Of a DNA stretch of 64,000 bases, positions 50,636 through 60,206 are shown in pieces. Numbering within the stretch: the first letter of the stretch is position 1; every line of letters begins with the position of its first letter. The notes under the pieces are model-generated. The model did no database searches. It saw only the letters and a list, made by a program, of their open reading frames with translations, and had not been told where the DNA came from. The stretch comes from Pseudomonas furukawaii (lineage in GTDB: Bacteria > Pseudomonadota > Gammaproteobacteria > Pseudomonadales > Pseudomonadaceae), in NCBI RefSeq assembly GCF_002355475.1, contig NZ_AP014862.1:2480001-2544000 (forward strand), read 5' to 3'. The translations under genes and the position numbers were made by a program.

Positions 50636-50866
50636 CTACTTCTGCTTGCTGCCTTTTATGTTGCCGACGACTCCGCCAGCGACGGCGCCAATCGCCGCAC
50701 CGGTCCACCCGCTGCCGCCGGCGATTGCGGCGATGCCGGCGCCGGCTGCGGCACCGATGGCCGCGCCACTCATGGTTCCCTGTTGCTGGGGCGTCATCGA
50801 GGTGCAGCCGGCCGCGCTCACTGCCGTGAGGATTGCTGCATAGGCTAGGAAGCGTTTCATCTTCAT
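50636..50866 (-). CDS. Small glycine-zipper lipoprotein
   Basis: The 76-residue product has a lipoprotein signal peptide with lipobox VSAAGC and a glycine-zipper stretch (GAAIGAAAGAGIAAIAGGSGWTGAAIGAVAGGVVG) like OsmB/YMGG-type envelope proteins. It probably sits in the outer membrane facing the periplasm. It starts six bases after the stop of the gene upstream, so the two are likely co-transcribed. Function of the family is poorly defined; often stress-related. Confidence 0.8.
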   Translation of the reverse strand: MKMKRFLAYAAILTAVSAAGCTSMTPQQQGTMSGAAIGAAAGAGIAAIAGGSGWTGAAIGAVAGGVVGNIKGSKQK

Positions 50867-50871
50867 CTCCG

Positions 50872-51255
50872 CTACCTGTTCTTATCGAGGCCAGGCACGA
50901 CCATCTCGAACCAGATGGTCTCGATGACGGGCCGTTTGACTCGGTCGGGATTGGCGCCGTACCAGGTGTTGAGCCCTTCGCGCACGGAGTCGAGGGTGTG
51001 TCCCTTCAGGCCTCGGCCGAAACGCGGAACCAGGCTCTGTTCGTCGGACGGCGGTTTCGCCCCGTAGTAGGCCGCCTCCACCTGGTACGCATTGGCGATG
51101 CCGATGAGATAGGCCTTCTTCAGCTGTTCCGACGATTGCATCCATTGCTCGCCGGTGATGATGGGGACCTCGTCGGCCCGGGCCATGTTCGATGCCATTG
51201 CCAGGGCCGCGCACGCCGCCCATGTCAGCACGCCCGTTCGTAATGCACTCATCAT
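50872..51255 (-). CDS. Periplasmic protein of unknown function (127 aa)
   Basis: A cleavable signal peptide (MMSALRTGVLTWAACAALAMASNMARA) precedes about 100 mature residues with GEQWMQSSEQLKKAYLIGIANAYQVEAAYYG and LNTWYGANPDRVKRPVIETIWFEMVVP. The pattern (short helical domain ending NP..V.RPV..T.W) recalls small Rap1a/Tai-like periplasmic proteins, but the disulphide cysteines of that family are missing. No function assigned. Confidence 0.7.
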   Translation of the reverse strand: MMSALRTGVLTWAACAALAMASNMARADEVPIITGEQWMQSSEQLKKAYLIGIANAYQVEAAYYGAKPPSDEQSLVPRFGRGLKGHTLDSVREGLNTWYGANPDRVKRPVIETIWFEMVVPGLDKNR

Positions 51256-51451
51256 TTCTTCTCCTCGCTGGCCTCTCCCCGAGACTCGACGCTCTGGTCC
51301 GCGCCGATCACGGGTTGCCGCACCCCATCAAGTGTAGGAGCCAGGGGTGGGAATGCTGGGAAAGTGATGCACCCGCACCGTCGTCAACCGACGTCGTGCA
51401 TTGCACGGTGGACAGGCGGCAACGATGACCTGAGCGGTGCCTACGATGAGC

Positions 51452-51478
51452 AAAAAAAGACCCGCCATGAGGCGGGCC
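51452..51478 (-). terminator. Intrinsic terminator of the aau cluster
   Basis: On the minus strand a GCCCGCC-TCAT-GGCGGGT hairpin is followed by seven T residues. It lies 22 bases beyond the stop of the cytochrome gene. Confidence 0.88.
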
Positions 51479-51499
51479 ACAAGCCGTCCAGCAAGAAAC

Positions 51500-52027
51500 T
51501 CAGTAGGCGGCGTCCATGCCGTCGTCGATCTCGATGCCTTGCGCGCGCATCTGCTCGATCAGGCCGGCGCGAACGTCGGGGAGGTTGAGCAGGGAGACCT
51601 TGCGGACCCTCGCCACTTCCTCCTCGGTATAGGGCTGGTAGCGCTCCGGCATGCTGGCGCCGGCCATGCCGTCCTTGCGCAGCAGCCAGTTGAGCAGGTC
51701 GGCCAGCTGGGCGTTGTTCAGCGCCGACTGGGACATGCCCGGCACGCGCACGAGGAATTCGCGGCCGCCCTCCACCTTGAGGAAGTTGCCGACGAAACCC
51801 TTCATCTTCGGGGTGTCGTTGGCCCGGGAGCCGGTGCCGTCGCCCAGGTGGCAGCCGGCGCATTGCAGCTGGTAGTTCACCGGGGTGCTGTAGCCCGCCT
51901 GGGAGATGGGTTTCTGCGGCTCCTCGTTGCCCGGTGCGTGCTTCTGGTTGGGGTCGGGGATGGCGCGGGCCATGGCCTGGGGGGCGGCCATGGCGCAGGC
52001 CAGCGCGATGATCAACGGCAAACGCAT
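51500..52027 (-). CDS. Mono-haem cytochrome c of the aromatic-amine dehydrogenase cluster
   Basis: The 175-residue protein has a signal peptide (MRLPLIIALACAMAAPQAMARA) and one haem-binding site CAGCH at residues 56-60 (QLQCAGCHLGDGTG); a methionine in VPGMSQ is a candidate axial ligand. It lies 15 bases after aauA on the same strand. In the Alcaligenes faecalis aau cluster a small cytochrome gene follows aauA in the same way. It may take electrons from the TTQ enzyme (directly or through a blue copper protein) or take part in cofactor formation. Confidence 0.82.
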   Translation of the reverse strand: MRLPLIIALACAMAAPQAMARAIPDPNQKHAPGNEEPQKPISQAGYSTPVNYQLQCAGCHLGDGTGSRANDTPKMKGFVGNFLKVEGGREFLVRVPGMSQSALNNAQLADLLNWLLRKDGMAGASMPERYQPYTEEEVARVRKVSLLNLPDVRAGLIEQMRAQGIEIDDGMDAAY

Positions 52028-52042
52028 GACAGCCCCCTCGGC

Positions 52043-52564
52043 TCAGACCGCGACGCCGCGGATGATGGACACGGTGCAGTGGTAGATGTGCGACTTGGCC
52101 GCGAGGCACCAGTTCACGTCGTTGTTGTTGAACGGACGGTACAGGGGTTCCTCGCTGTCGTTGCGGGTGCAGGCGCACTGGGCGCAGCTGTGCTTACCGC
52201 AGCAGTCGTTGTAGGAAATGATGTAGTCCTTGCCGTCGGCCGGGTTGCGGCAGGTGCCGATCCAGGTCACCTGGGAGGCTTCGGTGCCAGGCGGGCAGGA
52301 GGTGACGGAGCCGCCGCAGCAGGCGCAGAGGAAGCCGTCCACCGAGCAGTAGCGCCAGTAGTCGCAGCTGGTGGGGTCACCCGGGTCGCCGGCCTGGGGC
52401 GCTTCGGCGGCCAGGGCCTTGCTGGTGCGGTCGATGGGCAGCAGCACCGGCAGGGCGGCGCCGGCCACCATCAGCGAGCCGATGCGGCCGAGGAAGTTGC
52501 GCCGCGAGGTGGTGTCCGCCACGTGGCGCGAGGAGCGTTCGAACAGACGGTCTAGCAGTTTCAT
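52043..52564 (-). CDS. aauA: Aromatic-amine dehydrogenase light chain (TTQ subunit precursor)
   Basis: The 173-residue precursor has a twin-arginine signal (TSRRNFLG, residues 19-26, then a hydrophobic stretch). The mature part is cysteine-rich (SCDYWRYCSVDGFLCACCGGSVTSC). The two tryptophans that form tryptophan tryptophylquinone are W101 (SQVTWIGTC) and W152 (NDVNWCLA), and the catalytic aspartate is D120 (SYNDCCG). WIGTC.NP.DGKDY.ISY.DCCGK is closer to the aromatic-amine enzyme than to methylamine dehydrogenase. It oxidises arylethylamines such as tyramine or phenylethylamine to aldehydes in the periplasm, with AauB. Confidence 0.9.
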   Translation of the reverse strand: MKLLDRLFERSSRHVADTTSRRNFLGRIGSLMVAGAALPVLLPIDRTSKALAAEAPQAGDPGDPTSCDYWRYCSVDGFLCACCGGSVTSCPPGTEASQVTWIGTCRNPADGKDYIISYNDCCGKHSCAQCACTRNDSEEPLYRPFNNNDVNWCLAAKSHIYHCTVSIIRGVAV

Positions 52565-52579
52565 CGGGGGCTCCCTTCC

Positions 52580-53191
52580 TTAGTGGTTGTGCGCGCCGTG
52601 GGCGTGCGAGTGGTTGTGCAGGTACTGCTGCAGGGTGGCGCTGCCCAGGTGCTCGGTCTCGAACAGGCTGTCGAGGTGTTCGCGGGAGTTCACCAGGCCC
52701 TTGGCGCGCAGCACGCCGGCCTTGTCGATCAGCGCGGCGTAGGGGAGCTTGCCGATCTGGTAGGTCATGCCGACTTCCGGGCCGACCACGTAGGTGGCGT
52801 CTTCCAGCTTGTGCTCGGCGATCAGCGCCTTCTGCGCGTCCATGTCGCCGTCACTGACGTAGATCACGTCGAGACGGTCGGCCTGGTCCCTGGCGATGGA
52901 CTTGATGGCCGGCAGCAGGGATTTGCAGATGGGGCAGGTGGGCGAGAGGAAGAACAGCAGCTGGGCCTTCTCGCCGGCGTAGCCGAAGTTCACCGGGCGG
53001 CCGTTACGGTCGGCGGCGGTGACTTGCGGGGCGGGCTCGTTGACGGCCACGCCCTTGTCGACCATGAGGGCGCCGGCGGGGGCCAGGCGGCCGTGGAGTA
53101 CGCCGATCTGGCGGACGAGGCCCATGACGGCGAAGGCCAGGGCGATGAGCAGGCACCAGAGCAGGATGTTGGAAACGATCAGGGCTTCCAT
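52580..53191 (-). CDS. aauD: Amine dehydrogenase accessory protein MauD/AauD
   Basis: The 203-residue protein begins with a membrane anchor (ILLWCLLIALAFAVMGLVRQIGVLHGRL) and has a thioredoxin-like domain with the CPIC redox pair in LLFFLSPTCPICKSLLPAIKSIA. MauD-type proteins are needed for correct formation of the six disulphides in the TTQ light chain. The C terminus is His-rich (HNHSHAHGAHNH). It lies between aauE and aauA, the known order of these clusters. Confidence 0.92.
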   Translation of the reverse strand: MEALIVSNILLWCLLIALAFAVMGLVRQIGVLHGRLAPAGALMVDKGVAVNEPAPQVTAADRNGRPVNFGYAGEKAQLLFFLSPTCPICKSLLPAIKSIARDQADRLDVIYVSDGDMDAQKALIAEHKLEDATYVVGPEVGMTYQIGKLPYAALIDKAGVLRAKGLVNSREHLDSLFETEHLGSATLQQYLHNHSHAHGAHNH

Positions 53192-53194
53192 GGT

Positions 53195-53734
53195 TCACCT
53201 TCCAATGAGTTTGAGCAGACGGGGACCGTTGGCCAGCAGGCCATCGGCGGCGACGTAGAGGAGCAGGGCGACGGTGCTGGCGGCGATGACGACGAAACTG
53301 TCGAACACGCCCAGGTCGCGGCCCAGGGGGGCGAGGCTGGCGACCAGCGCCAGGCCCACCAGCGCGGCGTTGCGGGCCAGCAGCACCGGGCGGATCGGCT
53401 GGGCCTGTTCCGGCCCCGCGCAACCGCAGTCGATGTCGCGGCGTCCGCGCCACAGGTTGATGCCGATGGCCAGGGCATAGCCGGCCAGCAGGGCGGCGGC
53501 GCCGAGGGCGGCCAGGTGGCGGCTCGCGGGCACCAGCAGGGCGAAGGCCAGGGCCGCCTCGATCCAGGGCAGGACCCGGGACACCGGGCGTACCAGGCCA
53601 GGGGGCAGCAACTGATAATCCTCCAACTGATTGGCGAACCGGGCCGGGGCGCGCAGCTTGTGGGTCGCGGCGCTGGCCAGGATCACCGCCACCGCGAGGG
53701 CGGCGGCTATGACGAAGATGGGATCGGGTTGCAT
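53195..53734 (-). CDS. aauE: Amine dehydrogenase accessory membrane protein MauE/AauE
   Basis: The 179-residue DoxX/MauE-family protein has about four hydrophobic segments and the paired cysteine text RDIDCGCAGPEQAQPI. MauE works with MauD in folding or disulphide formation of the light chain in the inner membrane or periplasm. Three bases separate it from aauD and twelve from aauB, so the genes form one operon. Confidence 0.9.
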   Translation of the reverse strand: MQPDPIFVIAAALAVAVILASAATHKLRAPARFANQLEDYQLLPPGLVRPVSRVLPWIEAALAFALLVPASRHLAALGAAALLAGYALAIGINLWRGRRDIDCGCAGPEQAQPIRPVLLARNAALVGLALVASLAPLGRDLGVFDSFVVIAASTVALLLYVAADGLLANGPRLLKLIGR

Positions 53735-53746
53735 GGCGGCACCTCG

Positions 53747-54901
53747 TCAGTGGCTGAGGACCTGGGTCGCGGTCTTGTGGACGCCTTCCATGGTGCCGGT
53801 GTGCTTGCCGCTCTTCAGGTCGAAGACTTCCAGGCCGCCGGCGATGTTGGTGCCCAGCAGCAGCGGGTTGTCGTCGCGGGTGGCGTTCAGGCTCCAGATC
53901 GGATTCGGCGCTTCCAGGGTGGCGATGCGCTTCCGGGTCTTGAGGTCGAAGACCCAGACGATGGGGCTCGGGTCTTCCCACTTCATCGGCTCGTGGGCGT
54001 CGTGCATCAGCACGTAGAGGCGATTCAGCTTCGGCGCCACGGTGATCAGCTGCCAGCCGCCCGGGGCCCAGCCGGCCTTCTTGTCGGCCGCGTCGGTCAC
54101 CAGTTCCCAGGCCGGGAGGAGCTTCGGCTGCTTGCCGGAGAAGTCCACGCCGCGCACGGTGCCGGTGGTGGTGACGAAGTAGTAGGTGTCGCCCACGGCG
54201 TAGGCGCGCTCCACCAGCTTCTCGGCGTTGGGGTCGAAGAAGGCGGTGTGGCTGCGGGCGATTTCCTTGCCTTCGTCGTTCAGGGTCACCAGTTGCAGGT
54301 TGCCGTCGCCGCAGAGCGAGGCGAAGGCGCGCTTGCCCACCGGGTAGCTCAGCACGCAGCCGGGGATGGCGATCTCGGTGGCGACGGCCTTGGCCTTGAT
54401 GTCCACCACGGTCACCGAGGTGGACGGGGTGAAGTTGAAGACGTAGACGAAGCGGTCGTCGCTGCTGGTACCCAGGGAGTAGCGCTGGGTCAGGGCTTCG
54501 GCGCGCTTGCTGGGGATCACCACTTCCCAGTCCGGGGACAGGGTGCTGGTGTTCCAGGCGGTGAGCACGTCGGTGCGGGTGCCACGGGTGCCACGGGAAT
54601 AGAACAGGTCGGCGGAGTAGAGGTACTTGCCGTCGCGGCTCAGGGTGGAGGGCGCGGCGAAGCCGGTGCTGACCATGCCGAGCACCTTCTTCTTCTCCGG
54701 GTCGACCACGACCACGCGGCCGGTCACGAAGTTGTCGAACTCCACGTCGATGACGTAGGCGCGATGGGGTTCCGGGGGGAAGGGCAAGGTGGTCTGGCCG
54801 ATGCCAGGGTCGGCCGGCAGCTCGGCGCTGGCGTTGCCCAGGCCGGCGAGCGCGACGCCCAGTGCCAGCGTGGTGTGGGCGAGGATCCTGGTTATTCGCA
54901 T
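53747..54901 (-). CDS. aauB: Aromatic-amine dehydrogenase heavy chain
   Basis: From ATG 54901 the product has 384 residues: a signal peptide (MRITRILAHTTLALGVALAGLGNASA) then a seven-bladed beta-propeller of the MADH/AADH heavy-chain type (VYVFNFTPSTSVTVVDIKAKAVATEIAIPGCVLSYP; ASLCGDGNLQLVTL; GWAPGGWQLITVAPKLNRLYVLMHDAHE). It scaffolds the TTQ light chain in an alpha2beta2 enzyme in the periplasm. It is the first gene of the cluster; 260 bases separate its start from the divergent exporter genes. No mauG-like dihaem gene is present. Confidence 0.9.
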   Translation of the reverse strand: MRITRILAHTTLALGVALAGLGNASAELPADPGIGQTTLPFPPEPHRAYVIDVEFDNFVTGRVVVVDPEKKKVLGMVSTGFAAPSTLSRDGKYLYSADLFYSRGTRGTRTDVLTAWNTSTLSPDWEVVIPSKRAEALTQRYSLGTSSDDRFVYVFNFTPSTSVTVVDIKAKAVATEIAIPGCVLSYPVGKRAFASLCGDGNLQLVTLNDEGKEIARSHTAFFDPNAEKLVERAYAVGDTYYFVTTTGTVRGVDFSGKQPKLLPAWELVTDAADKKAGWAPGGWQLITVAPKLNRLYVLMHDAHEPMKWEDPSPIVWVFDLKTRKRIATLEAPNPIWSLNATRDDNPLLLGTNIAGGLEVFDLKSGKHTGTMEGVHKTATQVLSH

Positions 54902-55161
54902 AGGGGCGGCTCCCTGAATTATTGGAATGGATCGCGGGTGCGGGCAGAAATCTGCAGTCCTAGTCTGCCCCTGTGGAGTGCAGGGGAACTTGCTGTCCGT
55001 GCCAATCCCTTGTGTGCCCGTGCCACGGGTTGTGGCTGGCTGCCAAACCGCTGGAAGCGCCGCAGAAAGCATAGACCTGGCAGGGAGTGACCTGTATCAA
55101 GGCGACTTCCTGCTTGAATACGGAAGATTCATACGAGCCAACGGACTGAGCGGGAGGACGG

Positions 55162-56229
55162 ATGAAATTTCCAAACGGACGCACCTTGACCTGGGCCCTT
55201 GCCGTTCTGCTGGCGGCCGCCGCCGCTGCCTGGTACGGGCTGAGGCCCTCAGGGCTGGGGGAGGGCTTCGCCAGTGGCAACGGGCGCATCGAGGCCACCG
55301 AGGTGGACGTGGCCACCAGGATGGCCGGCCGCGTGGCGGAAATCGTCGTCGACGAGGGGGATTTCGTCACCCAGGGCCAGGTGCTGGCGCGCATGGATAC
55401 CCAGGTGCTGGAAGCCGAATTGGCCCAGGCCCGCGCCGAGGTGCGGCGGGCGGAGAACGCCAAGCTCACGGCCCAGGCCCTGGTGGCCCAGCGGGAGAGC
55501 GAGAAGGTCACCGCCGCGGCGGTGGTCAGGCAGCGTCAGGCGGAGCTGACCGCCGCCGAGAAGCGCTTCGCCCGTACCCGAACCCTGGTGGCTCGCAATG
55601 CCATGCCCCAGCAGCAGCTGGATGATGACCGCGCGGTGCAGCAGAGCGCTGAGGCGGCACTGGCGGCGGCCCGCGCCCAGGTGCTGTCGGCCCAGGCCGG
55701 GGTGGAGGCCGCCAGGTCCCAGGTGATCGAGGCCCAGTCCGCCATCGAGGCGGCCACCGCCAGCACCGTGCGCCTGGAGGCGGATATCGACGACAGCGTG
55801 CTTCGTGCGCCGCGCGCCGGGCGGGTGCAGTACCGCATCGCCCAGCCCGGCGAAGTGCTGGGTGCCGGTGGCCGGGTGCTGAACATGGTGGACCTGGTGG
55901 ACGTCTACATGACCTTCTTCCTGCCGGCGAACCAGGCGGGGCGGGTGGTGCTTGGCCAGGACGTGCGCCTGGTGCTGGATGCCGCGCCCCAGTATGTGAT
56001 TCCGGCCAGGGTCACTTACGTCGCCAGCGTCGCCCAGTTCACGCCGAAGACGGTGGAGACCGCCAGCGAGCGGGAAAAGCTGATGTTCCGCGTGAAGGCG
56101 CGCATCGACCCCGAGCTGCTGAAGAAGTACGTGACCGCGGTGAAGACGGGCGTGCCCGGGATGGCTTACCTGAAGCTGGATCGGGAGGCGCAATGGCCTG
56201 AACACCTGGATGTGAAGGTCCCGCAATGA
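55162..56229 (+). CDS. HlyD-family membrane fusion protein (YhiI-like)
   Basis: The 355-residue protein has an N-terminal membrane anchor ([19 protein letters not shown]), a lipoyl half ([37 protein letters not shown]), a long coiled-coil hairpin (about residues 80-215) and the second half ([48 protein letters not shown]). It overlaps the ATPase gene downstream by 4 bases. The three-gene set matches E. coli YhiI-RbbA-YhhJ, an exporter of unknown substrate. Confidence 0.9.
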   Translation: MKFPNGRTLTWALAVLLAAAAAAWYGLRPSGLGEGFASGNGRIEATEVDVATRMAGRVAEIVVDEGDFVTQGQVLARMDTQVLEAELAQARAEVRRAENAKLTAQALVAQRESEKVTAAAVVRQRQAELTAAEKRFARTRTLVARNAMPQQQLDDDRAVQQSAEAALAAARAQVLSAQAGVEAARSQVIEAQSAIEAATASTVRLEADIDDSVLRAPRAGRVQYRIAQPGEVLGAGGRVLNMVDLVDVYMTFFLPANQAGRVVLGQDVRLVLDAAPQYVIPARVTYVASVAQFTPKTVETASEREKLMFRVKARIDPELLKKYVTAVKTGVPGMAYLKLDREAQWPEHLDVKVPQ

Positions 56230-58967
56230 GCGCCCCTCAAGGCTGTATCGCGCGGCTGGACGGCATCGGTCTCCGCTACCGGGAGGTCCACGCCCTGGCC
56301 GACGTGACCCTGGACCTGCCCGCCGGCCGAATGGTGGGCCTGATCGGTCCCGACGGCGTTGGCAAGTCCAGCCTGCTGGCGCTGCTGGCCGGCGCTCGCA
56401 AGGTGCAGGCGGGGCGCCTGGAGGTGCTGGGCGGCGACATGCGCGAAGCGTCGCACCGCAGCGCCATCTGCCAGCGCATCGCCTACATGCCCCAGGGACT
56501 GGGCAAGAACCTCTACCGGACGCTGTCGGTGTTCGAGAACGTCGATTTCTTCGGTCGCCTGTTCGGCCATGAACGGGAGGAGCGCGAGCGGCGCATCGCC
56601 GACCTCTTGCAGAGCACCGGCCTGGAGCCCTTCCGCGAGCGTCCGGCGGGCAAGCTCTCCGGCGGCATGAAGCAGAAGCTGGGGCTGTGCTGTGCGCTGA
56701 TCCACGACCCGGACCTGCTGATCCTCGACGAGCCCACCACCGGCGTCGATCCGCTGTCGCGCAACCAGTTCTGGCAACTGATCCAGCGCATCCGCGACGG
56801 CCGACCGGGCATGAGCGTGGTGGTGGCGACCGCCTACATGGAGGAGGCCGAGCGCTTCGATTGGCTGGTGGCCATGGACGAGGGCCGTGTACTGGCCACC
56901 GGCAGCCCGGCGGAGATCCGCCAGCGCACCGGCTGCCAGAGCCTGGAGGAGGCGTTCGTCGCGCTGCTGCCGGAGGCGAGGCGACGGGAGCACCAGGCGC
57001 TGGTAATCCCCCCGCGCACGTCGGGCCAGGGCGAGGTGGCCATCGAGGCGGAAGGGCTCACCTGCCGCTTCGGCGATTTCGTCGCCGTGGATCATGTGAG
57101 CTTCCGCATCGAACGTGGGGAGATCTTCGGCTTCCTCGGCTCCAATGGTTGCGGCAAGTCCACCACCATGAAGATGCTCACCGGCCTGTTGCCGGCCAGC
57201 GAGGGCCGTTGCGCGCTGTTCGGCCAACCGGTGGACGCCAACGATCTGGAGACCCGCCGCCGGGTGGGCTACATGTCCCAGGCCTTTTCCCTCTATTCGG
57301 AACTGACGGTGCGGCAGAACCTCGACCTGCACGCCCGACTCTTCCACCTGCCGGAGGCGGAGATCGGCCCGCGCGTGGCCGAGATGCTGGAGCGTTTCCA
57401 GTTGCAGAAGGTCCAGCATGAGCTGCCGGGCGGCCTGCCCCTGGGCATCCGCCAGCGCCTGTCCCTGGCGGTGGCGGTGATCCATCGGCCGGAAATCCTC
57501 ATCCTCGACGAACCCACCTCGGGGGTGGACCCGGTGGCGCGGGACGGCTTCTGGGCGCTGATGGTGGAACTGTCGCGCCGGGATGGGGTGACCATCTTCA
57601 TTTCCACCCACTTCATGAACGAGGCGGAACGCTGCGACCGCATCTCGCTGATGCACGCCGGCAAGGTGCTGGACAGCGACACGCCGGCCGGCCTGATGGC
57701 CAAGCGTGGCCAGGACAGCCTGGAAGCCACCTTCATCCTCTACCTGGAGGAGGCGGCGGGGCAGGGTGGCCAACCTCCGCAGGCACCGCCGCCCGCCAAG
57801 CCGCCACCCGCGTTCGGTGAGCGGGCGGAGGCACCGCGCCGGGAGTTCAGCCCGCAGCGGATGTTCAGCTATGCCCGCCGCGAAGCCATGGAGCTGCGCC
57901 GCGACCCCATCCGCCTGACCCTGGCGCTGCTCGGCACGGTGCTGCTGATGTTCATCATCGGCTACGGCATCAGCCTGGACGTGGAGGACCTGTCCTACGC
58001 GGTGCTAGACCGCGACCAGACCACCAGCAGCGAGACCTACGCGCTGAACATCGCCGGCTCCCGCTATTTCATCGAGCGGCCGCCGCTCCGGGACTACGAG
58101 GAGCTGGACAGGCGCATGCGCCGCGGCGAACTCAGCCTCGCCATCGAAATCCCGGCGGGTTTCGGCCGCGACCTCAAGCGCGGCGCCAGTCCGCAGATCG
58201 GCGTCTGGATCGACGCCGCAATGCCCACCCGGGCCAGCACCGTGCAGGGCTATGTGCAGGGGTTGCACAGCGACTACCTGAAGGAGCTGGCGCGTACCTC
58301 CACCGGCGTCGCGCTGCCAACGGCCGCCACCATCGAGTTGCGCTACCGCTACAACCCGGACGTGGAGAGCATCCAGGCCATGGTGCCGGCGGTGATCCCG
58401 CTGCTGTTGATCATGATCCCGGCCATGCTCACCGCCCTGGGCGTGGTGCGGGAGAAGGAACTGGGGTCCATCACCAACCTCTACGTCACACCGGTGACGC
58501 GGCTGGAGTTCCTGCTGGGCAAGCAGTTGCCCTATGTGGGCATGGGGATGTTCAACTTCGTGCTGATGGCGGCCCTGGCGGTGCTGGTGTTCGGCGTGCC
58601 GCTCAAGGGCAGCCTGGCGGCCCTGCTGGTGGGGGCGCTGCTCTATGTCTGCGTGGCCACCGGCATCGGCCTGCTGATGTCCACCTTCATGCGCAGCCAG
58701 ATCGCCGCGGTGTTCGGCGTGGCCATCGCCACCATGGTGCCGGCCATCCAGTTCTCCGGGCTGGTGCACCCGGTGTCGTCCCTGGAGGGCGCCGCCGCGC
58801 TGATGGGCAAGCTCTATCCCACCTCGCATTTTCTGGTCATCAGCCGTGGGGTGTTCTCCAAGGCCCTGGGCTTTGCCGATCTCGCGCCGTACTTCCTCGC
58901 GCTGCTGGCGGCCATTCCGGTGCTCACGGTGCTGAGCGTGCTGGCGCTGAAGAAGCAGGAGGACTGA
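56226..58967 (+). CDS. Fused ABC transporter, ATPase-ATPase-permease (RbbA-like)
   Basis: A 913-residue fusion: a first ABC domain (GPDGVGKSS at about 40; [26 protein letters not shown]), a second ABC domain ([10 protein letters not shown]; a degenerate signature [29 protein letters not shown]), a Pro/Ala-rich linker near residues 515-540 and a C-terminal ABC-2 permease. This is the RbbA/YhiH architecture. RbbA was first described as ribosome-bound, but its operon places it with an exporter. The 3-base gap to the next gene indicates co-translation. Confidence 0.92.
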   Translation: MSAPQGCIARLDGIGLRYREVHALADVTLDLPAGRMVGLIGPDGVGKSSLLALLAGARKVQAGRLEVLGGDMREASHRSAICQRIAYMPQGLGKNLYRTLSVFENVDFFGRLFGHEREERERRIADLLQSTGLEPFRERPAGKLSGGMKQKLGLCCALIHDPDLLILDEPTTGVDPLSRNQFWQLIQRIRDGRPGMSVVVATAYMEEAERFDWLVAMDEGRVLATGSPAEIRQRTGCQSLEEAFVALLPEARRREHQALVIPPRTSGQGEVAIEAEGLTCRFGDFVAVDHVSFRIERGEIFGFLGSNGCGKSTTMKMLTGLLPASEGRCALFGQPVDANDLETRRRVGYMSQAFSLYSELTVRQNLDLHARLFHLPEAEIGPRVAEMLERFQLQKVQHELPGGLPLGIRQRLSLAVAVIHRPEILILDEPTSGVDPVARDGFWALMVELSRRDGVTIFISTHFMNEAERCDRISLMHAGKVLDSDTPAGLMAKRGQDSLEATFILYLEEAAGQGGQPPQAPPPAKPPPAFGERAEAPRREFSPQRMFSYARREAMELRRDPIRLTLALLGTVLLMFIIGYGISLDVEDLSYAVLDRDQTTSSETYALNIAGSRYFIERPPLRDYEELDRRMRRGELSLAIEIPAGFGRDLKRGASPQIGVWIDAAMPTRASTVQGYVQGLHSDYLKELARTSTGVALPTAATIELRYRYNPDVESIQAMVPAVIPLLLIMIPAMLTALGVVREKELGSITNLYVTPVTRLEFLLGKQLPYVGMGMFNFVLMAALAVLVFGVPLKGSLAALLVGALLYVCVATGIGLLMSTFMRSQIAAVFGVAIATMVPAIQFSGLVHPVSSLEGAAALMGKLYPTSHFLVISRGVFSKALGFADLAPYFLALLAAIPVLTVLSVLALKKQED

Positions 58968-58970
58968 GCC

Positions 58971-60095
58971 ATGCGCTCACTGGTCAATATCTTTCACCTG
59001 GGGCTCAAGGAGTTCCGCAGCCTGCAGCGGGATTACGCCATGCTGCTGCTGATCGCCTGGGCCTTCAGCCTGGGGGTCTACAGCTCCGCCACCGGCCTGC
59101 CGGAAACCCTCCACAACGCCCCCATCGCGGTGGTGGACGAGGACCGTTCGCAGCTGTCCAGCCAGTTGATCGACGCCTTCCAGCCGCCTTACTTCCGGAC
59201 GCCCGCGCTGATCGACCAGGCCGCGATGGACCGTGGCATGGACACCGGTCTCTACACCTTCACCCTGAATATCCCGCCGGAGTTCCAGCGCGACCTGCTG
59301 GCCGGCCGCAGCCCGGCGCTGCAGCTGAACGTGGACGCGACCCAGGTGGGCCAGGCCTTCAGCGGCGCGGGCTATATCCAGAGCATCGTCGGCACCGAGG
59401 TGCAGCAGTTCGTCCAGCGCTACCGGGGCGATACGCCGCTGCCGGCGGAGCTGGCGCCGCGCATGCTGTTCAACCCGAACCTGACCCAGGCCTGGTTCGG
59501 CGGGGTGATGGAGGTGATCAACCAGATCACCATGCTGTCCATCATCCTCACCGGCGCGGCGCTGATCCGCGAGCGCGAGCACGGAACCGTGGAGCACCTG
59601 CTGGTGATGCCGCTCACCGCCTTCGAGATCATGCTGGCCAAGGTCTGGTCCATGGGGCTGGTGGTGCTGGTGGCGACGGCCTTGTCGCTGAGGCTGGTGG
59701 TGCAGGGCTGGCTGGCGGTACCCATCAGCGGGTCCGTCGGCCTGTTCATGCTGGCGGCGGCGCTGCACCTGTTCGCCACCACGTCCATGGGGATATTCCT
59801 TGGCACCCTGGCGCGCTCCATGCCACAGCTGGGGCTGTTGACCATCCTGGTGCTGATACCGCTGCAGATCCTCTCCGGCGGCACCACGCCCCGGGAGAGC
59901 ATGCCGGAGCTGGTGCAGCAGATCATGCTGGTGGCTCCCACCACCCATTTCGTCGCCCTGGCCCAGGCCATCCTCTATCGCGGCGCAGGGCTGGAGATCG
60001 TCTGGCCGCAGCTGCTGGCCATCATCGCCATCGGTGCGGCCTTTTTCGCGGCGGCGCTGTCCCGGTTCCGCAAGACCATCGCGCAGATGGCGTAG
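58971..60095 (+). CDS. ABC-2 type permease (YhhJ-like)
   Basis: The 374-residue permease has one N-terminal helix (LLLIAWAFSLGVYSSATGL), a large extracytoplasmic domain (NAPIAVVDEDRSQLSSQLIDAFQPPYF onward) and a C-terminal block of helices with GTVEHLLVMPLTAFEIMLAKVWSMG and LQILSGGTTPRESMPELVQQIMLVAPTTHFVALAQAI, typical of the ABC-2 family. It would form the channel together with the permease part of the preceding fusion protein. Confidence 0.92.
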   Translation: MRSLVNIFHLGLKEFRSLQRDYAMLLLIAWAFSLGVYSSATGLPETLHNAPIAVVDEDRSQLSSQLIDAFQPPYFRTPALIDQAAMDRGMDTGLYTFTLNIPPEFQRDLLAGRSPALQLNVDATQVGQAFSGAGYIQSIVGTEVQQFVQRYRGDTPLPAELAPRMLFNPNLTQAWFGGVMEVINQITMLSIILTGAALIREREHGTVEHLLVMPLTAFEIMLAKVWSMGLVVLVATALSLRLVVQGWLAVPISGSVGLFMLAAALHLFATTSMGIFLGTLARSMPQLGLLTILVLIPLQILSGGTTPRESMPELVQQIMLVAPTTHFVALAQAILYRGAGLEIVWPQLLAIIAIGAAFFAAALSRFRKTIAQMA

Positions 60096-60150
60096 GGTGG
60101 CAGTGGGGCGGCGACCCGCCGGTGCCCGCCAGCGGGAAACGCGGCCCAAC

Positions 60151-60191
60151 GTATCTGGTGCAGCGATGGGCCAGATACAATTCGTTTTTTT
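60151..60191 (+). terminator. Probable terminator after the exporter operon
   Basis: An 8-bp perfect stem GTATCTGG/CCAGATAC with a 12-base loop is followed after six bases by a run of seven T. It ends shortly before the earP start, so the T-run is also close to the earP promoter or leader. Confidence 0.6.
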
Positions 60192-60206
60192 CCCGGAAGC
60201 CGCCTC

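Noticed and set aside
54902-55161. TGGCACGG motifs before aauB as a sigma-54 (-24/-12) promoter
   Set aside because: Two TGGCACGG copies are present on the minus strand, but neither has GC at the required spacing (the nearest is two bases off), so the consensus is not met.
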